From: a bacterium
Lineage (GTDB): Bacteria > UBP14 > UBA6098 > 4484-93
Direction: 5' to 3'
Length of the DNA stretch: 64,000 nucleotides
Assembly (NCBI GenBank): GCA_021158465.1
Contig: JAGGUN010000006.1
Span: forward strand, 1 to 64,000
In this document: positions 1 to 9,161 of the stretch, one piece after another
Layout of the letters: every line of letters begins with the position of its first letter
Position numbering within the stretch: the stretch's first letter is position 1
The notes under the pieces: generated by a model
The model's database searches: none
What the model was told of the DNA's origin: nothing
Seen by the model: only the letters and a program-made list of their open reading frames with translations
Program-made: the position numbers and the translations under genes

Positions 1-1
1 A

Positions 2-208
2 GAGTGGCGTGCCCAAAAAGTTCAATTTATTTATTTCGATATAAGTAGGATATATTTTCTTGCTCCACCTCTTTTAAAGATTGTTAGGTTTTTGAAGAAA
101 AATGATATTAACTATACAATTATAAAGGAAAGCGACTTACCTTCTTATTCTGAAGATTATCTCATAGAGAGATACAAAAGGAGGATAAGATACTATGTTG
201 AAGGGTGA
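2..208 (+). CDS. C-terminal fragment of an unidentified protein, possibly the partner of the downstream restriction enzyme
   Basis: Open frame from the window edge (EWRAQKVQFIYFDISRIYFLAPPLLKIVRFLKKNDINYTIIKES...RRIRYYVEG*), AT-rich, ending 5 nt before the ATG at 213; product not recognisable from the fragment. Confidence 0.45.
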   Translation, partial: EWRAQKVQFIYFDISRIYFLAPPLLKIVRFLKKNDINYTIIKESDLPSYSEDYLIERYKRRIRYYVEG

Positions 209-212
209 GAAA

Positions 213-1085
213 ATGGATTATAATAAATTTTGTGGGATTCTAAATAAGCATATATTTGAAGGAGAGAAAAGAGATCTATTAAAAAAGTTGGCAGAAAGAC
301 CAGAACGATTTATAGGGCTGTTTAGACCCACTAAACCAGGAGCAAAGATACTCCAACATTTACTTCAGTCCCATGAAATAAGATTTGGGGATGCTATCGA
401 AGAACTCATAACAGAAATTATAGCAGATTTAGGATATAGGAATCTTCCAAAGACTATCAGAGATAGCAACGATGAAATTTTATCCCTTGATCAGTATTTT
501 ACGAACGACAGTAGATATTATTTTATTGAACAAAAGGTACGGGATGACCACGACTCAACAAAGAAGAGGGGGCAAATAAACAATTTTAAGAAAAAATTAG
601 AAGTTCTACATAACCTTCATAGAAATAATCTGGTTGGAATTATGTACTTTATTGATCCAGATTTGACTAAAAATAAGAATTTTTATGTTGAGAAATTGGG
701 AGATTTTTCTGAATTTTACGGTGTAGAACTCCGTCTGTTTTATGGAAAAGAATTGTTTGAATATTTTGACAAACCCCAAGTGTGGGACAATATAATTCAG
801 TGGCTAACTAGATGGAAAAATGAATTACCAGATTTACCCGAGATAAACTTTGATGAAGACCCAGAAGAAAGTTTTGAAGAAATTAGAGAGTTGGAAATCA
901 GACACTGGAGAAAAATCTTAGAAAATGACACCCTGTGGTCGGAAGAAATAATGCAGGTTTTGTTTAGAACGGGAGAAACCCTAAGATTAGTATCAAATTA
1001 CTTTAGAGAACAGCATTCCACTCCTTATAGAAGTCTTGAAAAATTGTTAAGAGAAAAGTTAAGCAAATATTATGAAAACAGGTAG
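213..1085 (+). CDS. Type II restriction endonuclease-like protein (PD-(D/E)XK type, HpyII/MboII-like)
   Basis: Motif YYFIEQKVRDDHDSTKKRGQ resembles type II REases; start moved from 195 to ATG 213, preceded by an AGGGTGAG RBS-like stretch. Confidence 0.6.
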   Translation: MDYNKFCGILNKHIFEGEKRDLLKKLAERPERFIGLFRPTKPGAKILQHLLQSHEIRFGDAIEELITEIIADLGYRNLPKTIRDSNDEILSLDQYFTNDSRYYFIEQKVRDDHDSTKKRGQINNFKKKLEVLHNLHRNNLVGIMYFIDPDLTKNKNFYVEKLGDFSEFYGVELRLFYGKELFEYFDKPQVWDNIIQWLTRWKNELPDLPEINFDEDPEESFEEIRELEIRHWRKILENDTLWSEEIMQVLFRTGETLRLVSNYFREQHSTPYRSLEKLLREKLSKYYENR

Positions 1086-1275
1086 TGTGACGGTGGGTGC
1101 TTTATTGCTTTGCTTCTTACACTCGCTTCCTCCGTCCAAATTTGCTAATGCAAACTTCGTATAGCCCGAAAACGATACCCTTCCTCGGGAGCGACCGTAA
1201 TTTTCCGCAACAGGCTTGACCTACCCCTGTTTTGTGTGTAAATTGAGAGCAGGTAATCAAAGGAAAGAGGAGTAT

Positions 1276-2865
1276 ATGAGACTGACTATTGCCCAGCTCG
1301 ACACGACCGTTGGCGATTTCTCGGGTAATATCAAAAAGGCAACGGATGTGCTTTCCCGCTTTGCCAGAAACTCTGATATAGTCGTTTTCCCGGAGATGTT
1401 TATAACAGGCTATCCGCTCGGGGAGCTTCCCGAAAGGCAGTGGTTCATAGAAAAGTCTCAGGCTGCGATTGAAGAGCTAAAGTCCATATCGAGGAGCTGT
1501 CCGGATACAGGGATACTTGTCGGAGCACCTCTGCCGAGCGAGAATGGAGAAAATAGACTCTACAATGCAGCTCTGCTTATCCAGAACGGCAGGATTATCT
1601 TTTGGCAGGCAAAGTCCGCTCTCTCCTGCGGTGGTCTGCTCGACGAGGCAAGGCAGTTCGACCCTGCCGATAGCGTATCTGCCTTCCCGTTCAAGGGTGA
1701 AATGCTCGGTGTTTCTATCGGTGAGCATCCTCCGGTTGAACAGCTCGCAAAAAAGGGTGCCACACTGTTTATCAATCTTTGTGCGTCGCCATTCTCGGTA
1801 GGTAGAGAAGGTATTCGGTTTGAGGCTATAACCAGGTGGGCAAAGAGGTATTCTGTGCCGTTTGTCTATGTCAATTCCATCGGTGGGAACGACGAGCTTA
1901 TATTCGATGGCAGAAGCCTTTTTGTGGATAAAAACGGTAGCCCTGTCCACATCTTCCCTGCGTTTGAGGAGTTCGTAGAGACAATCGATACAGATCTTTC
2001 AGGAGCGCAGGAGGAGTATATACCACAGGATGAGATAGAGTCTGTTCATAACGCTCTGGTTCTCGGTCTGCGGGATTATGTGAGGAAATGCGGGTTCGAG
2101 AAGGTGGTTGTAGGTCTCTCCGGCGGAGTTGATTCATCCGTTGTCGCAGCACTCGCTGCAGAGGCTATCGGAGCAGAGAATGTCCTGGGTCTCGCTATGC
2201 CATCTTGCTACTCATCACCCGAGAGTGAGAAGTATGCGAGGCATCTTGCAGGCAACCTTGGAGTGAACTTTGCTGTTATCCCGATATCCGATATATACGA
2301 ATCTTACAAGATTTCGTTGAAGGAGGAGCTTTCTCTTGGGGATGAGGTTAGCCTGACGCTTGAGAACATCCAGGCGAGGATACGAGGAAATATCCTTATG
2401 GCTTTCTCCAACAGGTTCGGTTACCTTGTTTTATCCAGTGGAAACAGGAGCGAGGCTGCCGTTGGCTACTGCACGCTATACGGTGATATGGTCGGCGGGC
2501 TTGCTGTCATATCCGATGTGCCGAAAACGATGGTGTATAAACTTGCGCATTATATAAATAGGAAGAGGGAAGTTATTCCCTCTGAGATAATATCCCGTGT
2601 TCCATCTGCCGAGCTTAGACCAGGTCAGATTGACCAGGATACGCTCCCGCCGTATGATATACTCGATAGGATTTTGTCTTACTATCTTGATGAGAAGAAG
2701 TCTGTCGATGAGATAGTGCGTCTCGGCTTCGACAGGGAGACCGTTTTGTGGGTTGCAAAAGCGGTCAAAAGGAGCGAGTTCAAGCGTCGGCAGGCGCCAC
2801 CGGGGTTGAGGATAAGATTGCCAGGGCTTGAGAGAGTGCCGATTGCATCAAAATGGGAATGTTGA
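1276..2865 (+). CDS. nadE: Glutamine-dependent NAD+ synthetase
   Basis: N-terminal nitrilase/amidase domain (VFPEMFITGYPLGEL) plus NAD synthase domain (VVVGLSGGVDSSVVAALAAEA; SSGNRSEAAVGYCTLYGDMVGG); start ATG 1276 after AAAGAGGAG. Confidence 0.93.
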   Translation: MRLTIAQLDTTVGDFSGNIKKATDVLSRFARNSDIVVFPEMFITGYPLGELPERQWFIEKSQAAIEELKSISRSCPDTGILVGAPLPSENGENRLYNAALLIQNGRIIFWQAKSALSCGGLLDEARQFDPADSVSAFPFKGEMLGVSIGEHPPVEQLAKKGATLFINLCASPFSVGREGIRFEAITRWAKRYSVPFVYVNSIGGNDELIFDGRSLFVDKNGSPVHIFPAFEEFVETIDTDLSGAQEEYIPQDEIESVHNALVLGLRDYVRKCGFEKVVVGLSGGVDSSVVAALAAEAIGAENVLGLAMPSCYSSPESEKYARHLAGNLGVNFAVIPISDIYESYKISLKEELSLGDEVSLTLENIQARIRGNILMAFSNRFGYLVLSSGNRSEAAVGYCTLYGDMVGGLAVISDVPKTMVYKLAHYINRKREVIPSEIISRVPSAELRPGQIDQDTLPPYDILDRILSYYLDEKKSVDEIVRLGFDRETVLWVAKAVKRSEFKRRQAPPGLRIRLPGLERVPIASKWEC

Positions 2866-2870
2866 TTCCG

Positions 2871-4514
2871 CTATTTCCCAGGGCATTCTCGTCGGATTTC
2901 CTCCGGAATGTTCTTTTCCCTATATGCCTTGTCAAAGTGCCGTGAGAAATCGTTGGCAAGCTGGTGTGCTCTCTTGTCGAACGCCTCCTTATCTTCCCAG
3001 GTATTCTTCGGGAACAGTAGTTCATTTGGAACATCGGGGCAAGATGTTGGGATGTTTATGTGGAATAGCTTGTCCTCAACATATTCGACATCTTCGAGTC
3101 TCCCTTCGAGTGCTGCGTTGACTATTGCCCTCGTTAGGTTTATATCCATCCGCTCGCCGATGCCGTAAGGACCGCCTGACCATCCTGTATTGACAAGGTA
3201 CACGCGGGTATTATACCTTGTAATCTTTTCGCCGAGAAGCGTTGCATAAGTATCAGGGGTTCTCGGCATAAAAGGTTCACCGAAGAACCTTGAGAATGTT
3301 GAAACCGGCTCCACTATCCCTGTCTCTGTTCCAGCCAGCTTGCTCGTATATCCCATAAGGAACCAGAGCATTGCCTGATTCTTGTTGAGATAAGCTACAG
3401 GGGGCAGTACCCCGTTTGCGTCCGCTGTTAGGAAGAGTATTGTCTTCGGATGTGTTGATCTCGATGACTCCTTGATGTTCGTGAGAAATGTCAGAGGGTA
3501 GGAGCCCCTCGAGTTGGGAGTCAGTCTGTCGTCGTCGAGGTCGAATGTTCCGTCTGGATATATCATAGCATTTTCAACTATTGCTCCATGTTCAAGATAC
3601 GGTGCCTTGTGCATTATGGCGTTGTATATCTCAGGCTCCTTTTCCTTCTTCAGGTGTATCAGCTTCGCATAGCATCCGTTCTCAAAGTTTGCAATTCCGT
3701 TATCGCTCCAGCCATGCTCGTCGTCACCAAGTAATTTTCTCCTCGGGTCAGCGGAGAGGGTAGTTTTTCCGGTGCCTGATAGACCCAAAAGTAATGCGCA
3801 GTCCCCCTTTTCACCCTCGTTTGCCGAACAGTGGAGAGGAAGTATCCCGTATTCAGGCAAAAGGTAGTTCATCACGGTGAACATAAGCTTTTTTACACTC
3901 CCACCATACGCTGAGCCGTAGACAACGCCAAGGTATCTGTCGTAATCCATAGCAATTGCCATATTGGATGTTTTTCCATTTGGTAGGCGGCGAAGTCGCC
4001 CTTCGTAGCGGGACGGGTCGAGCTTGTCGTATGGTAAGGCTATGAGGATAAACTCCTTCTTGGCAAAAATGCTTTTGCCGATATCCTTTGGCACAGGTCT
4101 GAACATATTGTCGGTGAAAAGCGCAGATAACGCCTTGTCTGTCACTGTCCTGACAGGTAAAGCGTAGGATGGGTCTGCTCCGAGGGTTCTATCGGTTACA
4201 TATATCCTGCGTTTCTTGGAGAGGGTTTCCAGTGCATCCTCCAGTATCATATCGAATGTCTCGGCTGTGATGGGGATATTGTTCGGCGAGTCCCAGTCGA
4301 TGTTTCCTTCACTCTCGGCTCTTCTCACAGTCACCGTGTCCTTTGGGCTTCTGCCGGTTGACTCTGGAGGTGTCCAGGTGGCGAGTGCACCGTTTTTAGA
4401 GATGATAGCTTCCTTCAGGCGGACAGCATCCTGTATCATTATCCTTCTTTTGGGGTTCCGTATCACATTCCTATGACCGCTCAGAAGTCTGGTGAGCTTT
4501 TCCCTGAATTCCAT
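2871..4514 (-). CDS. pckA: Phosphoenolpyruvate carboxykinase (ATP)
   Basis: LLGLSGTGKTTLSADPRRKLLGDDEHGW P-loop and PEPCK-specific motifs; GGSVKKLMFTVMNYLLPE. Confidence 0.95.
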   Translation of the reverse strand: MEFREKLTRLLSGHRNVIRNPKRRIMIQDAVRLKEAIISKNGALATWTPPESTGRSPKDTVTVRRAESEGNIDWDSPNNIPITAETFDMILEDALETLSKKRRIYVTDRTLGADPSYALPVRTVTDKALSALFTDNMFRPVPKDIGKSIFAKKEFILIALPYDKLDPSRYEGRLRRLPNGKTSNMAIAMDYDRYLGVVYGSAYGGSVKKLMFTVMNYLLPEYGILPLHCSANEGEKGDCALLLGLSGTGKTTLSADPRRKLLGDDEHGWSDNGIANFENGCYAKLIHLKKEKEPEIYNAIMHKAPYLEHGAIVENAMIYPDGTFDLDDDRLTPNSRGSYPLTFLTNIKESSRSTHPKTILFLTADANGVLPPVAYLNKNQAMLWFLMGYTSKLAGTETGIVEPVSTFSRFFGEPFMPRTPDTYATLLGEKITRYNTRVYLVNTGWSGGPYGIGERMDINLTRAIVNAALEGRLEDVEYVEDKLFHINIPTSCPDVPNELLFPKNTWEDKEAFDKRAHQLANDFSRHFDKAYREKNIPEEIRRECPGK

Positions 4515-4547
4515 TCCTCTTCCCTTCCTTGCTGATTGGGAAACAAA

Positions 4548-4575
4548 AAACTATGAACTTATTCCGGAAAGTCAA
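4548..4575 (-). promoter_or_regulatory. Predicted sigma70-like promoter for pckA
   Basis: Minus strand TTGACT - 16 nt - TAGTTT. Confidence 0.4.
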
Positions 4576-4585
4576 CTCAAATCGA

Positions 4586-4614
4586 TTGACTTGTGGCTAA
4601 TTTAGGATTATTTT
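4586..4614 (+). promoter_or_regulatory. Predicted sigma70-like promoter for the heptose-epimerase-like gene
   Basis: TTGACT - 17 nt - TATTTT. Confidence 0.4.
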
Positions 4615-4645
4615 TTAACCCATCAAGAGGAGGTAAAGAGGTAAT

Positions 4646-5554
4646 ATGCGAGCGCTTGTTACCGGTGGGGCGGGTTTTGTCGGGTCGAATCTTGCCCTTG
4701 CACTTCAGGATAGGGGCTGGGATGTTGTGATAGTCGATAACTTCAGCTCTGGGGATTCGCGGAACCTGAAAGGTTTCAAAGGGGAGGTATACACAGGAGA
4801 CATTCTCGAGTTTGACATATGGAGATTGATGGGGATTGATGTAATTTTTCATCAGGCGGCGATTACGGATACTACCCTGCTCGACCGGGATCTTATGACA
4901 AGGGTAAATGTCGATGGGACGAAACGGCTTCTGGAATACGCGGTAAGGGAGAGAATCCCGTTTATATACGCCTCATCTGCCAGCGTTTATGGGAATGCAC
5001 CATCTCCGCAGAAGGAGAAGGACGCAGGGAATCCTGTTAATCTCTATGGCTTGTCCAAGTGGATGGCTGATTGCCTTGCCACGAGATATATGAAGAAAGC
5101 AGATTCTCTTATCGTCGGACTTCGATATTTCAATGTGTTCGGTCCAGGAGAATCCTACAAGGGTAAAATGGCATCGATGGTCTGGAAGCTCGCAAACCAG
5201 ATAAAGAGCGGCAACTCCCCCCGGATATTCAAATGGGGGGAGCAGGCTCGCGACCAGGTGTATATTAAGGATGTTGTTAGAGCGAATATACTCGCTCTCG
5301 GGGCAAGGGAAAGCGGTATCGTCAATGTCGGTTCTGGTAACGCAACGACCTTTAACCATATTGTAGAAACCCTGAATAAGCTTCTGGGCGGAAGGAAAGA
5401 AACGGATTATTTTGATAACCCTTATGCTGGATGTTATCAGGAACATACGCAGGCGGACCTCGGACTTGCAAGGAAACTTATCGGTTATGAGCCTGCCTGG
5501 AGCTTCGAGGATGCAGTCGAGGATTATTTGAAGGAGGTAAGGTTTATCCGTTAA
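4646..5554 (+). CDS. hldD: NAD-dependent epimerase, ADP-L-glycero-D-manno-heptose 6-epimerase-like
   Basis: GGAGFVGSNLA Rossmann motif, YGLSKWMAD (YxxxK), RYFNVFGPGE, FKWGEQARDQVYIKDVV. Confidence 0.78.
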   Translation: MRALVTGGAGFVGSNLALALQDRGWDVVIVDNFSSGDSRNLKGFKGEVYTGDILEFDIWRLMGIDVIFHQAAITDTTLLDRDLMTRVNVDGTKRLLEYAVRERIPFIYASSASVYGNAPSPQKEKDAGNPVNLYGLSKWMADCLATRYMKKADSLIVGLRYFNVFGPGESYKGKMASMVWKLANQIKSGNSPRIFKWGEQARDQVYIKDVVRANILALGARESGIVNVGSGNATTFNHIVETLNKLLGGRKETDYFDNPYAGCYQEHTQADLGLARKLIGYEPAWSFEDAVEDYLKEVRFIR

Positions 5555-5664
5555 CACCATAGGCATCTGGTGGCGTTTTTAGGCTATCGCCTGTTTATCC
5601 TTGATTTTTCCCGTAGTGATGATAAATTTCTCTACATTCAAAGGGTGTTTATTAGGGGGTAATA

Positions 5665-7107
5665 ATGGATAATGGAATCAGTGAATTCGTAGGGAGGATG
5701 CGGCAGTTTATAGAGGAGCAGAATATCAGGTTTGTCGATGTGAAATATACAGACCTCTTTGGCAGGCTGTATCATGTAACCTTGCCGGTTTCCCGGTTCG
5801 GAGAGAGGCTATTTTTTCAGGGTGTAGGTTTTGATAGCTCGAACATTCCGGGCTTTCTCGATGCAGCCTCTGGGGATATGGTACTCGTTCCCGACCCGGA
5901 GACATTTTTTCTCGACCCGTTCTTTGACCCGCCAGCTCTTTCCTGTTTTGCCACTGTTATGGATGCAAGGACGCACAAACCTTTTGCTGATTATCCCAGG
6001 GAGATACTTTCGCGTGCTGTTGAATATTTGAAAAGGTCTGGCATCGCAGACAGGGCGCTTTTCCTGCCGGAGTTTGAGTTCTATCTTTTTAGCGATGTGG
6101 TCTTTCGCACGACAAAGCGGAGTAGTGCATATTTCTTCGATTCTATCGAGGCTTCCTGGTCGGATGCGGAAGAGAGGAATCACGGCTACGCCATACTGGA
6201 TGGGAAAGGGTATCATATCGCTCCGCCAGCAGATATTTACTTCAAATTCCGTAGCAAACTCGTTGAGTTGATTGAATCTGCCGATATTCTGGTGAGGTAT
6301 CATCATCACGAGGTAGGTGAGGCTGCACAGGAGGAGATTGAGATTCTGCCCTTAGATGCTCTCTCTGCAGCCGATGCCGTTATTCTTGTGAAGTACTTTG
6401 CTCGAATGCTTGCGAAAGATTATGGGATCTTTGCCTGTTTTATGCCGAAACCGCTTTACGGAGCCGCTGGCAACGGTATGCACTACCACCAGCTCCTATT
6501 CAAGGGTGATGAACCGGTATTTTATGACGATAGCGTAGAGTATCCGAATTTGTCGAGGATAGCGATCAACTATATCTGTGGTCTGCTAACGCATGGTAGG
6601 GCACTGGCGGCTCTAACCAATCCAACAACCAACTCGTTTAAGAGGTTGGTCGAGGGGTACGAAGCTCCGGTGAAGCTTTTCTTTGGGCTCGCAAATCGGT
6701 GTGCCGCTGTTCGGGTTCCCCTGTATGCAAGTTTACCGAATGAAAAGAGGTTCGAGTACAGACCGCCGGATGCAACTGCCAACCCCTATCTTGCAATTGC
6801 TGGTATGATAATGGCAGGAATGGATGGGATAGAGAAGGATATCCTGCCGACGGAGGAGAATATGTTTGGTCCGATAAACGGACCTGTGGATGCGCTCCCG
6901 GAGGAAAAGAGAGCAAGGATTGCCTCACTTCCAAGAGACCTACTCGAAGCGGCGGAGGCTCTTGCCTCTGACCACAGTTTCCTCACAGCAGGGGGGGTCT
7001 TCTCCGAGTCCGTTATAGAAGAGATAGTAGAAAAGGAGAAAAGGGAACATAAGGAGCTTCTGCTGTATCCACACCCGAGGGAAATGGAGCTCTATTTCGG
7101 TATATAG
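5665..7107 (+). CDS. glnA: Glutamine synthetase family protein
   Basis: MPKPLYGAAGNGMHYHQ and NPTTNSFKRLVEGYEAPV motifs, RFEYRPPDATANPYLA. Confidence 0.92.
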   Translation: MDNGISEFVGRMRQFIEEQNIRFVDVKYTDLFGRLYHVTLPVSRFGERLFFQGVGFDSSNIPGFLDAASGDMVLVPDPETFFLDPFFDPPALSCFATVMDARTHKPFADYPREILSRAVEYLKRSGIADRALFLPEFEFYLFSDVVFRTTKRSSAYFFDSIEASWSDAEERNHGYAILDGKGYHIAPPADIYFKFRSKLVELIESADILVRYHHHEVGEAAQEEIEILPLDALSAADAVILVKYFARMLAKDYGIFACFMPKPLYGAAGNGMHYHQLLFKGDEPVFYDDSVEYPNLSRIAINYICGLLTHGRALAALTNPTTNSFKRLVEGYEAPVKLFFGLANRCAAVRVPLYASLPNEKRFEYRPPDATANPYLAIAGMIMAGMDGIEKDILPTEENMFGPINGPVDALPEEKRARIASLPRDLLEAAEALASDHSFLTAGGVFSESVIEEIVEKEKREHKELLLYPHPREMELYFGI

Positions 7108-7112
7108 GAGGT

Positions 7113-9146
7113 ATGATGAGGCGAATCCTTCTTGTGGCAGTTTTCTTTATCCTGTTTCCTGTTCTTGTGGAGGGGAAGTATTCCTACACGAAGGTTGTTC
7201 CAGGTTCACATAATGTAGACAGATCGCTTCTCAAGAAGATCAGGGAAGCAGGAGGGGTAGAGGAATATCCCAACGCCCATTCGATTATTATAGAGGATGT
7301 GGACAGCACCGAGTTTGATGCAACGGGCAGAGCGCATTTTTGGTGGTACGGGATAGTGAAGGTCATCTCATCGCTCGGTGTGAAGGATTATGGGACGGTG
7401 AAGATACCTTACGATACACTCTTTATGAGTGTAAAGATACATTTTGCCCGCATTATCAAGCCGGACGGAACTGTTGTCTGGGTGGGAGAGGATGACATAA
7501 CCGACGAGACGATGGAGGGGTTCGAGTATATGGACATATATGAACCGAACCTCCGGAACAAGGTCATAACATTCCCCGACCTCGAGAAGGGCGATGCCGT
7601 TGAGTATTTTGTGGAATATAATATGTTCGAGACGCGGTTTGAGGGAATATTTGATGGGTCCCACTATTTTCAATCGACTGATCCGGTATTGCATTCTCGT
7701 TGTGTGGTCATAGGTCCGGAGAGTAAGCCGCTGAACTGGAAAGTCTTCAACGACGAGGAGGAAAAGGTCAGATTCAAACGGAAGAAGAAGTCCGGTAAGA
7801 TAATCTATAAGTGGTGGGCAGATGAAATGGAGCAGGTGATTAAAGAGGATGTTATGCCGCCCTTCGAGAATGTAACGACTGTTCTACTCTTCTCCACAAC
7901 GGACTGGAGGGGGTTTTCCCGTAAGGTGTACGAGCTTTCTGAGCCGATGATCTCTCTTGAATCCGAAGCAAATATGTCCGTTATGCCAGCAGAAGGGGAC
8001 ACAACTCCTCTGGTGGACGCTATCCGAGAGACGGTCAAAGAGCTGATAAAGGGCAAGAAAACAGACGAAGAGAAGCTCCGCGCAATCTACTACTATGTTG
8101 CTCAGAAGATAAGGTATCTCGGACTTCCGTTGTCTGGCAAGGAGGCTGTCGAGCCGCACCCTGTTGCCCAGACATTCAGAAACAAAGCAGGTGTTTGTAA
8201 GGATAAATCCGCTCTGCTTGCAACGATGCTCCGCCTTGCAGGGTTTGATGCTTATGTCGCTCTCACCAATCCGATGAGGAAGGTCCATGCCGAGATAGCC
8301 GCTACTCAGTTCAACCATATGATTACCGCAATTCGCCTACCTGACGGAAATTACCGCTTCTTCGATTCAACGGATGATCTGTGTATGGATATGCTTCCTA
8401 CATACGAGGCAGGGAAGGGAGTCCTTGTTGCCACACCGGAGGGGGAGGAGCTTATGTATATCCCTGACATCCCGGCATCGGAGAATACAGGGAAGATACG
8501 GGCTGTATCTCGTGTGGATGAAACAGGCAAACTCACAAGCAAGGTTACGATATCTGGTGCGGGAATCTATGATGAGGTCCTGCGTATGATAGTTCGCCAG
8601 AACAAACCAGAGGAACGCAAACGCTTTGTTATCAGGCTTCTGAAGCGGATAAGCCCAGATGCGAAACTCAGATCTCTGTGCATCTCCCCAAGACCTATCA
8701 CAAACCTTTATGAGCCTGTGAGGCTCGAGATAGAATACGAGGTCCCAGATTATGCAACCGTCGCGGGGAAATATCTTCTCTTGAGGTTGCCGATGGCTAC
8801 CGACGCACTGGATGTTATGTCTAATACACTCTCGTATATTACCCAGCTCGAAACGCGAGACTACCCGGTGTATCTCGGCTATACAGTAGGAGCGGAGACC
8901 AACGAGACGCTCGAGATACCCTCAGGGTATATGTTCCGAGTTTCACCTGATAATTTCAAGGTGGAGGATGCGAACTTTCTGTTCATGGTTAACCAGAGGC
9001 TCGAGGGGAAGAAGATTCTTTACCACAAGCGGTATGAGCTCAAGCGCTGTGAGATACCTGCTTCCGATTATCCCAACCTGCGCGAGATGGTTGGACAGTT
9101 CACTGACTACCGGAAGAGCCAACTTGTTCTGAAAAAGGCACAATAA
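7113..9146 (+). CDS. DUF3857/transglutaminase-like secreted protein with apparently intact catalytic residues
   Basis: Signal peptide; NKAGVCKDKSALLATMLR (Cys), FNHMITA (His), RFFDSTDD (Asp). Confidence 0.82.
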   Translation: MMRRILLVAVFFILFPVLVEGKYSYTKVVPGSHNVDRSLLKKIREAGGVEEYPNAHSIIIEDVDSTEFDATGRAHFWWYGIVKVISSLGVKDYGTVKIPYDTLFMSVKIHFARIIKPDGTVVWVGEDDITDETMEGFEYMDIYEPNLRNKVITFPDLEKGDAVEYFVEYNMFETRFEGIFDGSHYFQSTDPVLHSRCVVIGPESKPLNWKVFNDEEEKVRFKRKKKSGKIIYKWWADEMEQVIKEDVMPPFENVTTVLLFSTTDWRGFSRKVYELSEPMISLESEANMSVMPAEGDTTPLVDAIRETVKELIKGKKTDEEKLRAIYYYVAQKIRYLGLPLSGKEAVEPHPVAQTFRNKAGVCKDKSALLATMLRLAGFDAYVALTNPMRKVHAEIAATQFNHMITAIRLPDGNYRFFDSTDDLCMDMLPTYEAGKGVLVATPEGEELMYIPDIPASENTGKIRAVSRVDETGKLTSKVTISGAGIYDEVLRMIVRQNKPEERKRFVIRLLKRISPDAKLRSLCISPRPITNLYEPVRLEIEYEVPDYATVAGKYLLLRLPMATDALDVMSNTLSYITQLETRDYPVYLGYTVGAETNETLEIPSGYMFRVSPDNFKVEDANFLFMVNQRLEGKKILYHKRYELKRCEIPASDYPNLREMVGQFTDYRKSQLVLKKAQ

Positions 9147-9161
9147 ATTAAGGAGAACAAG

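Noticed and set aside
1141-1154. TTTGC-TAAT-GCAAA hairpin in the junction before nadE as an att or terminator site
   Set aside because: Only a 5-bp stem, no T-run and no direct-repeat partner found.
5555-5664. Possible riboswitch or leader upstream of glnA
   Set aside because: Only weak GGCG/CGCC pairing and a mediocre promoter-like TTGATT-16-TAAATT; no known riboswitch core recognisable.
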